Shown here piece after piece: positions 30,553 to 39,384 of a DNA stretch of 64,000 nucleotides. Within the stretch, counting starts at the first letter, position 1; each line of letters starts with the position of its first letter. The notes beneath the pieces were generated by a model. It did not search any database. It was not told the origin of the DNA and saw only the letters and a program-made list of their open reading frames with translations. This stretch comes from Epithemia pelagica. Taxonomy: Eukaryota; Bacillariophyta; Bacillariophyceae; Surirellales; Surirellaceae. The position numbers and the translations under genes are program-made. The DNA lies in assembly GCA_946965045.2 (NCBI GenBank), contig OX337233.1, positions 620,001 through 684,000 of the forward strand, written 5' to 3'.

Positions 30553-32838
30553 ATGGCGCCTCCAGATCCACGCCGTACACCCAATTCCATTGTTTTGGCC
30601 AAGGCCATGCATGTGACATCTCTTGCAGAGTGTTCCAGAAGGTATGGAAGCAATGCAAAGACGAAAAGGCTGTTTGGGAAGGTGGTTGAAGCTTCCATCC
30701 AACGGGGCCCCAATGGAAGGTCCACAACAATGGTGACTGTGAACTTCTATATGGGAAGTTTGGAGGTGATCAAGCAGAAGACACTCAACCTGAGGAGTGT
30801 CATTACTCCCAGTGATGAAGAGCTGCTAGCCTATGCCCGTTTCAGGCATCAGCATGAGAGAAATCAACCCCCACAAGCTTCGACGACTGCAGAGGGAAAT
30901 TCCGCGGCCACAACGGCAACCAACACCAATACGGGTCAAGCTGCGTCATCTGAGCCTCCTGCACCACAGCAGGCCATCCAGGGGACACAGACAGCAACAG
31001 GGAACCAGGAGAGTGCAGTGGGAGAGTCAAACAATCCACCAGATTGTGAGTGTCAAGTCCATGATGTGAAATGGCATAAGGGCACTTCGTCATCTCCATT
31101 GAATTGCAATTCGATGGGACGTGTTTCTCCAAGGGATTGGACTTTCAGGACACCTATTGGAGAGAGAATTACTCCAGGAAGTGATAGACAGGGCTTGCTA
31201 TCCAGATTGGACTACTTCCTGATGACATTCCCTCCGCGGCAGTTTGACTTGATGCACAGGCTCACAAATGGGCAGCTTGCAAAAATTGAGAGACCTTCAA
31301 TGACTAAAGGAGAATTACTCAAGTTCTTTGGCATTACTATATTGATAACCCGCCATGAATTCACCTCAAGGGCAAACTTATGGTCAAGTACAGCAACAAG
31401 TCGGTACGGAGTGGCACCTGCCTTCGGTAAGACTGGTATGTCAAGAAAGCGTTTTGATGACATCTTTAGATGTCTCCGCTTCTCTGAGCAACCAGAATCA
31501 CGCCCTTCCTCAATGAGATCAGAGACATACAGGTGGAAGCTTGTGGATGACTTCATTGAAAACTTCAATCAGCATCGTGCTTCGCACTTCCAACCTTGCG
31601 AACGCATCTGTGTTGACGAATCAATGATCCGTTGGTATGGTCTGGGTGGCCACTGGATAAACATTGGTCTACCACAGTATGTGGCAATTGACAGGAAGCC
31701 TGAGAATGGATGCGAGATCCAAAACTCTGCTTGCGGTGGATCTGGGATATTTTGTCGTCTCAAGCTTGTCAAGACTGCCGAAGAAGATGGATTGAATCAT
31801 GAGGAGGACGATGACACAACACTCCTCATGAATCATGGGACAGCTGTCCTCAGAGAATTAGTGGAACCATGGGCTCATTCACAGCGTGTTGTCTGTGCCG
31901 ACTCCTACTTTGCTTCTGTGAATACGGCAGAGGAGATGGCAAAGATGGGACTCCGATTTATCGGAGTTGTGAAGACTGCAACTCGCAAGTATCCAATGGC
32001 GTACCTGTCAAACGTTGAACTACTTTCTCGTGGGGATCGCAGTGGTCTCATAAGGAAAGATGCAGATGAACAAGCCACCATGATGGCTTTTGTGTGGATG
32101 GATAGGGAACGGCGCTATTTTGTTGCAAATACATCTTCTCTTGCGGAAGGAGAGCCGTACACACGAACAAGGTGGCGCCAAATTTCAGATGAGGCAGATG
32201 CAGAGCCAGAGCGTGTGGAATTGACAGTGGCACAGCCCCAAGCATGTGAGATCTATTACAAGACATGTGGACTAATAGATCAGCATAACAGGTGCCGACA
32301 AGACACTCTCAAAATGGAAATCAAAGTGGAAACGAAGCGATGGTGGGTACGTGTGGGGCTTGGAGTGTTCGCAATGTGTGTGGTGGACTCTTGGCTTTTG
32401 TATTCTGGGGCAACCCTGACAAAGGAAAAGCAACAAGACTATTATGCACTGCTTGCAGAGGAATTAATAGACAACACATTCGACAGAAGTGGAGTCCCTT
32501 GTTCTGCAAGAAGAAGAGGACGAGTGAGTGACGGAACAGATAATGCCGAAAGCCCATCAGATCTCATCAATCCACGCAGTGGACAAGCAAGGGCAGGCAT
32601 TGACATCCATCTGAGCCCAACCAAGAGAAGGAGGAAGGTTGGTGGAGTTGCAACAAACCAATGTGCACAAGGAAAATGTAGAGTATGTCGAAAGAAAACA
32701 AAGTATATCTGTTCACAGTGTGAAGACAGTGAAACTCCCTCCGACAGAAATTGTTGGATTTGCCATACAGAAACTGGCCGGATGTGCTTTCCAACACACG
32801 TAGCATCTTGCCACATTAACATAGAACATGATGGTTGA
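30553..32838 (+). CDS. piggyBac-family transposase
   Basis: A 761-residue DDE transposase that would cut and reinsert the element. The start at 30553 (CACAATGGCG) is preferred; an in-frame ATG lies at 30520. The catalytic domain (about residues 215-640) shows the family pattern: FDLMHRLTNGQLAKI, SRKRFDDIFRCLRFSE, then the catalytic aspartates D355 (CVDESMIRW), D450 (VCADSYF) and D576 (GLIDQHNRCRQD). The C-terminus is a Cys/His-rich domain (CRVCRKKTKYICSQC...CWICHTETGRMCF...H) of the kind that binds the transposon ends in piggyBac enzymes. The N-terminal 200 residues are Gln/Thr-rich and not conserved in the family. No frameshift or stop is seen, and all three acidic residues are present. Confidence 0.93.
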   Translation: MAPPDPRRTPNSIVLAKAMHVTSLAECSRRYGSNAKTKRLFGKVVEASIQRGPNGRSTTMVTVNFYMGSLEVIKQKTLNLRSVITPSDEELLAYARFRHQHERNQPPQASTTAEGNSAATTATNTNTGQAASSEPPAPQQAIQGTQTATGNQESAVGESNNPPDCECQVHDVKWHKGTSSSPLNCNSMGRVSPRDWTFRTPIGERITPGSDRQGLLSRLDYFLMTFPPRQFDLMHRLTNGQLAKIERPSMTKGELLKFFGITILITRHEFTSRANLWSSTATSRYGVAPAFGKTGMSRKRFDDIFRCLRFSEQPESRPSSMRSETYRWKLVDDFIENFNQHRASHFQPCERICVDESMIRWYGLGGHWINIGLPQYVAIDRKPENGCEIQNSACGGSGIFCRLKLVKTAEEDGLNHEEDDDTTLLMNHGTAVLRELVEPWAHSQRVVCADSYFASVNTAEEMAKMGLRFIGVVKTATRKYPMAYLSNVELLSRGDRSGLIRKDADEQATMMAFVWMDRERRYFVANTSSLAEGEPYTRTRWRQISDEADAEPERVELTVAQPQACEIYYKTCGLIDQHNRCRQDTLKMEIKVETKRWWVRVGLGVFAMCVVDSWLLYSGATLTKEKQQDYYALLAEELIDNTFDRSGVPCSARRRGRVSDGTDNAESPSDLINPRSGQARAGIDIHLSPTKRRRKVGGVATNQCAQGKCRVCRKKTKYICSQCEDSETPSDRNCWICHTETGRMCFPTHVASCHINIEHDG

Positions 32839-32977
32839 TTGTGGTCTAATACTTTTCATTTTTAGTTGTTCATTTTTATGGTCAAACGGCAGATTCCCAT
32901 GGTCGGGGTACATTTTTTGTTCCTTGGTTCGTACAAAAGATACTGGGGGCTACGTATGCATGTTATTCGTAGAATTG

Positions 32978-33035
32978 TCCTCATATGAGGACAACCGCTG
33001 TCCTCATATGAGGACAAATCGGGGTAGAATAGACA
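32978..33035 (-). repeat. piggyBac right terminal inverted repeat and subterminal palindromes
   Basis: Palindromes TCCTCATATGAGGA lie at 32978-32991 and 33001-33014, followed by the inverted terminal repeat at 33020-33035, which pairs with 30310-30325 without mismatch. Confidence 0.88.
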
Positions 33036-33091
33036 CTAGAGCCTCTGGTTGCCTCCGGAACCCAGTGAAGATCCAACCAGACATGTTCTTG

Positions 33092-33202
33092 CAAAATACG
33101 CGTAGGGGTGTGACTCGAAAATATAAAATTGTGACTATCTCATGCCTCAAGCTTAGAGGCCTTACTATCGCTAATTTTGCTCAATAGGCTAGCCATATTT
33201 TG
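33092..33202 (-). repeat. Copia A 3' LTR
   Basis: A 111-bp direct repeat of 39270-39380 (two differences). On the element's coding strand it begins CAAAATATGG and ends TATTTTG, so its ends are inverted repeats of each other but do not follow the usual TG...CA. Confidence 0.85.
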
Positions 33203-33212
33203 GTCCCCTCAC
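33203..33212 (-). other. Copia A polypurine tract
   Basis: On the coding strand the sequence GTGAGGGGAC abuts the 3' LTR; the GAGGGGA core is the expected primer for plus-strand DNA synthesis. Its position supports the LTR boundary at 33202. Confidence 0.75.
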
Positions 33213-33338
33213 AGTTCTTCGTCTCGTAATGAAGTAACTGTGCCAATCTTCTCTTGTCCCATCTAGACCTGCTTAAAGCCCTTTCATCTTTTAGGTGCAG
33301 GACGTACCCAGACCCAACAGAGGTTGGCGGGAAACGCA

Positions 33339-34937
33339 CTAATATAGGATCATTGATGCTAACCGTGTTGTCTCTGTACCTGTTTGAATCTTAGTAAGAA
33401 TGTCAGCAAGGTTAGTCTTCGACGGTTCAAAAGCAACACGACACATGCCCGATGCAACATTCTCACGAACAAAATGATATGCGATTGAATTTGACTTCTT
33501 TTTCAGTGTTGATTCAGGGACCGACGTATTCAGTACCACAGACATGTTATTAACCCGTATATGCGCATGTCCATCCAGAGGTACGCCCATCATCCTTAAC
33601 TTATATCGAAGTCCTTTTACCATTTCAATGCCCACTTTGAGAGCCATGAATTCTGACCCAAATGTCGATGTTTCGACGCTGGTCTGTTTCTTACTGTACC
33701 AAGTTACAGGAGCTCGATTCAGATAGATTAAAACTCCAGTTCTTGAACGTCTGGTGATCAAATCCCCAGCATGATCAGAGTCGACGAAGACCGTCATCTG
33801 GACTGGATTACCCAATGGTTCTGGAGCGTCTGCTGGAATGTCCTCTTTGGCGTCTGGATAAAAACCTACCCAATCAGCAGTCAATTCTTCTCCGTGCTGA
33901 ATATATGAAGGGTCTAATACCAGTCTCGAACGGTCATGTAAGTTCAGATAAGCGAAGACATGAAGCATCGCATGAACATGACCTTCTCTTGCTCCTGCTA
34001 AGAAAGCCGCCAACATTGAAACCTCCGCAGTAATGTCGATCCTTCCCAGCTCGACCAACCATCTGAGAACACCAATCTGCTGTTGGAAAGACGATTGCCA
34101 ATCAGCATTGCAATATGGGCTCGTATCCAATTCTGGACGGTATCCTGTTGGTAGCACGCTTGGGGCTCGAGTCTTAAGACTCAAGTTTCTTTCATCCATC
34201 CAAACCTTGACATTCCGTATGGCTTCTGTTGCGTATCGCTTTGAACTTAGCGCCCAACATCTTTTAGACACGTCATTGTCAATGTCGAAAGTTTCTACTT
34301 GGTTCCCCAGATAGATCTTGGGTATTCCGATCGAATCCGGTTTCAATAAATAATGTTGGTCGATCATATTCAAGATCTCTTGTGCCTTCTGAGAGATGAC
34401 AAGGACGTCATCTATATAGATGAACACAAGTTCATAGTACTTCGATCCATCGTCCTTTGTAGAGGCCCGAAGATATACATCGGGATCTGCTCGGCACGGT
34501 CGAAACCCTAACGACTCTTGCAAAGTCGTGGAAAGGTGTTCTCTCCATGCGAAGGCACTCGTTTTAAGGCCATATAGTGCCTTAGTGATTATCGCGTACC
34601 TCCCTTCATTTTCTTTTCCAAATTCTAAGCCACATTTGGTGCACACTCTTTCGTGGCAAGGAGCGTTCAAATATGCTCCAGCGATATCAGCCGCAAGGAT
34701 ATCGATTCCATTCAGTGCTGCAAGTAAGAATCCGATTCTCACGCTCTCCCTGCTGACTACACTGGCATAGGTAGGCGTTTCTGGCTCTTGGGTACGGTGT
34801 CCCCCTGCTACATACCTCGCCTTCCTGGTAAAATCCATCTTTATGTCAAACACAATATGACATGGGATGACTTGATGGCCAGGTGGATGCGGCGCACCTT
34901 CTTCCAAAATCTTGACTGCAGGAAAGATCTTAGACAT
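33339..34937 (-). CDS. Copia A reverse transcriptase-RNase H part of pol
   Basis: This is the second half of pol, in the same frame as the upstream part and separated from it by a single TAA; 34937 is merely the first ATG after that stop. Reverse transcriptase motifs include DIKMDFTRKARYVAGGHRT, LAADIAGAYLNAP, ALYGLKTSAFAWREHL and the catalytic YIDD (VFIYIDDVLVIS). Copia-type RNase H follows, with VFVDSDHAGD, TWYSKKQTSVETSTFGSEFMALK and a terminal NLADILTK block. No other lesion is visible. Without suppression of the TAA this part would not be made as part of the polyprotein. Confidence 0.9.
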   Translation of the reverse strand: MSKIFPAVKILEEGAPHPPGHQVIPCHIVFDIKMDFTRKARYVAGGHRTQEPETPTYASVVSRESVRIGFLLAALNGIDILAADIAGAYLNAPCHERVCTKCGLEFGKENEGRYAIITKALYGLKTSAFAWREHLSTTLQESLGFRPCRADPDVYLRASTKDDGSKYYELVFIYIDDVLVISQKAQEILNMIDQHYLLKPDSIGIPKIYLGNQVETFDIDNDVSKRCWALSSKRYATEAIRNVKVWMDERNLSLKTRAPSVLPTGYRPELDTSPYCNADWQSSFQQQIGVLRWLVELGRIDITAEVSMLAAFLAGAREGHVHAMLHVFAYLNLHDRSRLVLDPSYIQHGEELTADWVGFYPDAKEDIPADAPEPLGNPVQMTVFVDSDHAGDLITRRSRTGVLIYLNRAPVTWYSKKQTSVETSTFGSEFMALKVGIEMVKGLRYKLRMMGVPLDGHAHIRVNNMSVVLNTSVPESTLKKKSNSIAYHFVRENVASGMCRVAFEPSKTNLADILTKIQTGTETTRLASMILY

Positions 34938-34988
34938 TTCGAGTTGAAGGGCTTTAGCCCAGAAGTCTGTTCCTGTTTCTTTATCGAT

Positions 34989-37283
34989 TTACAACGCCCG
35001 TTCTACGGTCTTAGGAAGCTCAATACCGTACTTTTGCCATTTTCGCATGTACCTTGTGCTTGAGACGGCCTTGATTAGTCTTGCACGCCTCTTGAGAGTG
35101 AAATCGACCCACCAATTGAAAGCCGGTTCTTTGTCAAGCAAATTAGCCACTGCATATTCGGCTACTTCTAAAGGATACGATTCCTTCAGGTCCTTGAGCA
35201 TCTCCCACGACGTGGAACCATCTTTCCACAATATACAAAGCTGCCAACCCCTCGTCGTCTTTTTCTTATGTTCTCTCCCATTATGAAAGAACGTACCCTC
35301 TGAGATTGGTATGGCAGTTGCATCTTTTCGGTGATCCATGATCTGATCGATGAGTTTGTATTTGTTTCCCTCATCGTCTAACTGCTCGTAAATGTTCTCG
35401 GCAATCAGGTTTGCCGCATAAGACTCGACGTGGCCATCATGGAACTCTACTTCGTACAACGACGTATCCAGATACGGATTTGAAGATGACCGACCAATTG
35501 GATTACCGTCTGCATCTCTTTTCCGACGTATAACTTGACCTGGTCTCTTTGAGTCCCCTAAAGGGAGCATCACCTTGGCCGAGATTAATTTGTCGTATGC
35601 ATCCACCTTGTAATCGTCGGCCTCTGGAACTCTCGTGTCTTCTTTCTCATCGTCTTCATATGCTTCGAAGAAAGGAGTATCATTTCCTTCTTCTGCGGGA
35701 TCATCTCCTTCCTCTGGGTCAAGACCTTCGAATCGGTTCCCCAGAGCTTCCTTTAGGTCAGTATCAAACTGTTCACGTTGTGCAGTAAACGACGGATCAT
35801 GGGACTTTTCAACTGACAGGGGCCACACGGAAGTGCGATGGACAATCTTCCCTTTTCGTGTCAGTATTTTCGAACTCATTGCTTGACCAACCGATTTACT
35901 TGGTCCTAGCCACCTTCCGAGTTCCCTGTTCTCGAACCCGGGATTGGAATACCAGACCGGGTCATACCATCTGTGTTCAACTAGATGGGATATGTCTGGT
36001 GTATCACTGGTCAACGTTTTTATAGGTGGACCTTCATCAAACGGTTCAGTCGCAGAAACTGTATGGGATCGTCTCTCAGCTACCAGTTGCAAACAATGAT
36101 CCCACAATACAGCAGGGGCGTTTGTCCTTCTCATTTCCCTTCTATAAGCCCTCTTCAGTTCGCGGATGTTCGCTTCGGCTAGATTTTGGTTTGGTGTCCA
36201 AGCCTCTATGGGCTTAATACGACAACCAAACTTTTGGGCAGTCTTCTTGAATTTCCCACTCGTCAATTCTGGAGCATTATCTGGGACTACGCTATTGAAG
36301 ATCCCGTAGTCGTTAAAGACCTTCTCTAGAGCCGTGTGAGCATCCTTCTTGCGTTCCAACGGATAAAATTGAACCCAGCCAAACTCGGTCGCAAAAATTT
36401 GACCACAAGTATTTTGGCTCAAAGATTTTGTATCCGAAAACAGAGTATCTGTGTATACATCTGCCCGAAGCCTTCTATGCTTAAGCTGGTAAGCCGTATG
36501 CTTGAGCCTTTTACTTCCGACGCCTTGGGAAAAATCTCTTACTCCAAGTTGCGTTGTTGCCTTGAAAGTCCTTTCCGCAACTGACAAACCGATTCCCCAT
36601 CTCGAAGCTAATCCAATGGGATCTATTGTCCCCTTTCTCTTATGGCTCGTTTCGGCTACGGTTCTTGAGTTTACTCTCACCATCTTGGTCATTCTGTTGC
36701 TCAACGACCTCGAACCTTTTGTTCTGACCATGTCTTGACAAACGTCCTGTCTGAGCCTTCTCTCATCGACATCTTCTTCAGTCGAGTCATTCGGGGCCCA
36801 TTCTGGATTATCGTTGGTCATCTCAATCCTGTTCGCTGGGTCAATATTCGCTATCTCCACCCAAGACGGTTTCCTTACAGTGAAGCCACTGATTACTCCT
36901 TTCAACTCCAGAGGGATTGTCAGTGTATTTCCATTGTCGTCGTTATTGGGAACAACCAATGAATGTGATTCACTTGTCCTTTGCTCTTGCTTGATAAACT
37001 TGAGGGGCACATCATTGACGATGATACCAGCCTCTCTCATCTGATTTGGATTCAATAGGCTCTTCTCCATCATCGGAAGATGGAGCGCTTGGTGAAAGTA
37101 CAACAGGTAAGTCTCTCCTGTCTCGGGTTCATCATATGCCAACACGCCTGTGATTACGGGAGTTTCCTTTAATTTCCCAAGCTGTGTTGAAAACCCACTC
37201 ACTTCTGCCTTGTCTGTCTCATATAAAACGAGGCAATCCTTACCGAGACAACAAGTGTCAGCGTGACTGTCTAATTCGCACAT
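34989..37283 (-). CDS. Copia A protease-integrase part of pol
   Basis: A 764-codon frame beginning at an ATG just after the gag stop. The protease motif is ELDSHADTCCLG with the catalytic aspartate near residue 5, so the ATG start leaves almost no leader; the frame is open upstream to the gag UGA. Integrase shows the triad D279 (YTDTLFSD), D335 (VVPDNAPEL) and E370 (NLAEANIRELK), with D335 and E370 35 positions apart. A linker and the beginning of the RT-proximal region follow. The frame ends at TAA (34989-34991) in PKTVERAL-stop-IDKETGTDFWAKAL, where the sequence clearly should continue. Confidence 0.88.
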   Translation of the reverse strand: MCELDSHADTCCLGKDCLVLYETDKAEVSGFSTQLGKLKETPVITGVLAYDEPETGETYLLYFHQALHLPMMEKSLLNPNQMREAGIIVNDVPLKFIKQEQRTSESHSLVVPNNDDNGNTLTIPLELKGVISGFTVRKPSWVEIANIDPANRIEMTNDNPEWAPNDSTEEDVDERRLRQDVCQDMVRTKGSRSLSNRMTKMVRVNSRTVAETSHKRKGTIDPIGLASRWGIGLSVAERTFKATTQLGVRDFSQGVGSKRLKHTAYQLKHRRLRADVYTDTLFSDTKSLSQNTCGQIFATEFGWVQFYPLERKKDAHTALEKVFNDYGIFNSVVPDNAPELTSGKFKKTAQKFGCRIKPIEAWTPNQNLAEANIRELKRAYRREMRRTNAPAVLWDHCLQLVAERRSHTVSATEPFDEGPPIKTLTSDTPDISHLVEHRWYDPVWYSNPGFENRELGRWLGPSKSVGQAMSSKILTRKGKIVHRTSVWPLSVEKSHDPSFTAQREQFDTDLKEALGNRFEGLDPEEGDDPAEEGNDTPFFEAYEDDEKEDTRVPEADDYKVDAYDKLISAKVMLPLGDSKRPGQVIRRKRDADGNPIGRSSSNPYLDTSLYEVEFHDGHVESYAANLIAENIYEQLDDEGNKYKLIDQIMDHRKDATAIPISEGTFFHNGREHKKKTTRGWQLCILWKDGSTSWEMLKDLKESYPLEVAEYAVANLLDKEPAFNWWVDFTLKRRARLIKAVSSTRYMRKWQKYGIELPKTVERAL

Positions 37284-37337
37284 AGACGTCCTAACGCTAA
37301 TGTCCCTGGAGAGTACATCTATCTCGCGGACATCTCG

Positions 37338-38831
37338 TCACACGGTTTCTTTCCTGCCTTTCTTTCTCTGGCTCATTATGGCGCCAATACCGAGTTCCTT
37401 GTCGTTCTCACTGGAATCGCCAGTTGTCTCTGATTTCTCATCGGTAGTCGTCGTCGTGCTTCCATCAACACCTTTTCTCTTGTTCTTACCGTTCTTAAAA
37501 TGAACAGCAGCAGCAGACCTTTTCTTTGTACTGCTGTTAACAGCGTCCCTTGCTTCTCGGACCATTTGCTGTTGTTCCTTTGTGAGTTTTATCCACTTTC
37601 TAAAGGGATAATATTTGTTGGGGTCAAAACCGTTTGATTGGTTACTCCCATTCTTCTTGTTTCCACCTTTTCCATTCTTGTTATGCTGGATAGATGAGAT
37701 TCGGGCCTTCCTTGTTGAAGCACTGTACGAGACCTTGCTGTCAAGAATCTCTGCCAAATAATTGGAAGCAACTTCAAAGTTTGCCCTGAGTGAAGGTGTA
37801 GCGAGTATGGTGTTCTTCGCGCTTTCAAGCCTTGGATCAGATACACCCAACAATAAAACTCTAACCTTCCTTTCATTACTGACCATCTCGCCAGTTGATT
37901 CGAGGTCCGTAAAGGCCCTCTGGAGCGATTCAATGTACCTCTCATATGTGTAGTTTCGTTTTGACCCGTCATAATAGGCCGATTCCAACACTTGGTCTGC
38001 TTTTGCCCTCAGTCTTGTTTGAAAGGCGTCACCAAAGTAATGACTCTTTAAGGCAATATAAGCACCTCTTCCGTCTCGACTGCGGCTAAAGGCTTGAACC
38101 CAGCCCCATCCAGGGCCATCATGGGTTATGTGGCGTATGACATCCCAAACTGCCTCTTTGTCAGCCACCGCGGTTGCTCCAGTTAGTGGCGCACGCCTGA
38201 TTAGTTCTCTCAAGTACGTTGGTGCTCCGATTCCTGGGTCCAAGTTAACCGGAGGAGCAGTTGGCATCGAGCGGGTATACGCTGCCAAAGGGATCATAGT
38301 AACTCCTCTTTTCCTCTCAAGGTAGTTGTCTAAATCTTCGAGAACGACTTGTATGTTCTCAACATTTGTGAGTTTCTCGGGAAGTTCAATCTCATTATCA
38401 TACTCATCATCCGCTTCTTTAAGACGGTAGAGTCCTTGGATTTGAGCCAATGTTGCCGTTGCCGCACTAAACTCGCGATCGACCTTATTGAGATACTGGA
38501 CGTAGTACCCAAGCATCTTCAAGCGCTTTTCCAAAACATGCCCGACCAATACTCCTGGGTTCGTAATGGTAATTGGGACTCCAGGAACTGGATTAGCAGC
38601 GTCATAGTCCGGATTAGGAACAGTTCCACCGGGTTTCCTGGCATTAGCGCAAATTTCAGCGATATCGTCTTCCTTCAGACCATTAAAATCGCCAATCGAA
38701 ACAAGGCCTTGTGCATTGAGAGCGTTACGAACTTCTTGTTGACCAATGAGAAGGGTATTCTCAAGGTAGCCATTAAGCTGAGTGAGCAGTTCTTGAGCGG
38801 TTGGAGGAGCGGGAGCAACGGGTTCGGCCAT
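37338..38831 (-). CDS. Copia A gag
   Basis: A 497-residue capsid-type protein immediately upstream of pol. It has an acidic N-terminus, a helical central domain typical of Copia gag (RAFTDLESTGEMVSNERKVRVLLLGVSDPRL...NYLAEILDSK), and a basic Lys/Asn-rich tail (NKNGKGGNKKNGSNQ) that could bind RNA. No CCHC zinc knuckle is visible. It ends at UGA (37338-37340), after which the same frame stays open into protease. The leader between the LTR and this gene is 38832-39269. Confidence 0.85.
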   Translation of the reverse strand: MAEPVAPAPPTAQELLTQLNGYLENTLLIGQQEVRNALNAQGLVSIGDFNGLKEDDIAEICANARKPGGTVPNPDYDAANPVPGVPITITNPGVLVGHVLEKRLKMLGYYVQYLNKVDREFSAATATLAQIQGLYRLKEADDEYDNEIELPEKLTNVENIQVVLEDLDNYLERKRGVTMIPLAAYTRSMPTAPPVNLDPGIGAPTYLRELIRRAPLTGATAVADKEAVWDVIRHITHDGPGWGWVQAFSRSRDGRGAYIALKSHYFGDAFQTRLRAKADQVLESAYYDGSKRNYTYERYIESLQRAFTDLESTGEMVSNERKVRVLLLGVSDPRLESAKNTILATPSLRANFEVASNYLAEILDSKVSYSASTRKARISSIQHNKNGKGGNKKNGSNQSNGFDPNKYYPFRKWIKLTKEQQQMVREARDAVNSSTKKRSAAAVHFKNGKNKRKGVDGSTTTTTDEKSETTGDSSENDKELGIGAIMSQRKKGRKETV

Positions 38832-39251
38832 GGTTTACTTCTTTTATCTGCGTGTAGACGGATCAATTGGGACTTTCTTGTACTCGGAAGTGAGCATTTT
38901 CTTTCAGTCACACGGTCCGGTTCTTCACTCATTTCGGGCGATTCAAAAGGTAGAAAGCGTGCACAGCTGCATCGTCGGCTCATGTTTCATTTATGAAATA
39001 ATCATGACCGCATAGCAGGCTTTGTCTTGTCAACGGCCAAGACCGGCGCGTCCGCCATTGCCCCAGATGTGCGCACTCGCAGACCACATCTGTTAGCTAG
39101 TCCGGTCCAAACCCCGTTGCAGGCCGGATATTCAACGAGACTAGCTGTACGACGTCATTAGTCGACCTTTGGGCGGATCTATATCATCGATCCAGATATT
39201 TCTCGACCTTCCCAGGCCATTGTGCCATAGCTTTTACCATAATCGCAGAGT

Positions 39252-39269
39252 TTCTTGGGTCTGATAAAC
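39252..39269 (-). other. Copia A candidate primer-binding site
   Basis: On the coding strand, GTTTATCAGACCCAAGAA directly follows the 5' LTR. Its complement reads ...GGGTCTGATAAAC, which looks like a tRNA anticodon arm (seven-base loop CTGATAA with U before and A after GAU), not a tRNA 3' end. This would fit internal priming by a tRNA half as in Drosophila copia. The tRNA identity is uncertain. Confidence 0.45.
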
Positions 39270-39380
39270 CAAAATACGCGTAGGGGTTTGACTCGAAAAT
39301 ATAAAATTGTGACTATCTCATGCCTCAAGCTTAGAGGCCTTACTATCGCTAATTTCGCTCAATAGGCTAGCCATATTTTG
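39270..39380 (-). repeat. Copia A 5' LTR
   Basis: A 111-bp direct repeat of 33092-33202. The downstream leader (38832-39269 on this strand) precedes gag. CTTG at 39381-39384 repeats the CTTG at 33088-33091. Confidence 0.85.
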
Positions 39381-39384
39381 CTTG

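Larger units (their letters stand above)
30310..33035 (+). mobile_element. Apparently complete piggyBac-type DNA transposon
   Basis: A 2726-bp element bounded by 16-bp perfect terminal inverted repeats TGTCTATTCTACCCCG (30310-30325 and, inverted, 33020-33035). CTAG lies directly outside on both sides (30306-30309 and 33036-33039), a likely target-site duplication. Two copies of the palindrome TCCTCATATGAGGA lie just inside each end. One long gene for a piggyBac-family transposase fills the centre. Intact ends plus an open transposase frame suggest the copy may be recent and autonomous (inference). Confidence 0.85.
33092..39380 (-). mobile_element. Ty1/Copia retrotransposon A (short LTRs)
   Basis: A 6289-bp minus-strand element in the order LTR, primer site, gag, protease-integrase, reverse transcriptase-RNase H, polypurine tract, LTR. 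The integrase-before-RT order assigns it to Copia. The two LTRs are 111 bp with two mismatches. CTTG flanks both sides (33088-33091 and 39381-39384), a probable 4-bp target duplication. gag and pol are in one frame but separated by a UGA, and pol carries a further TAA at 34989-34991. The high LTR identity implies a fairly young insertion. Confidence 0.88.

Noticed and set aside
33203-33338. Additional ORF after RT-RNase H of Copia A (envelope-like)
   Set aside because: The interval is too short and holds only the polypurine tract.
34989-34991. Programmed recoding at the pol TAA of Copia A
   Set aside because: It lies between integrase and RT where no recoding is expected; a point nonsense mutation is simpler.
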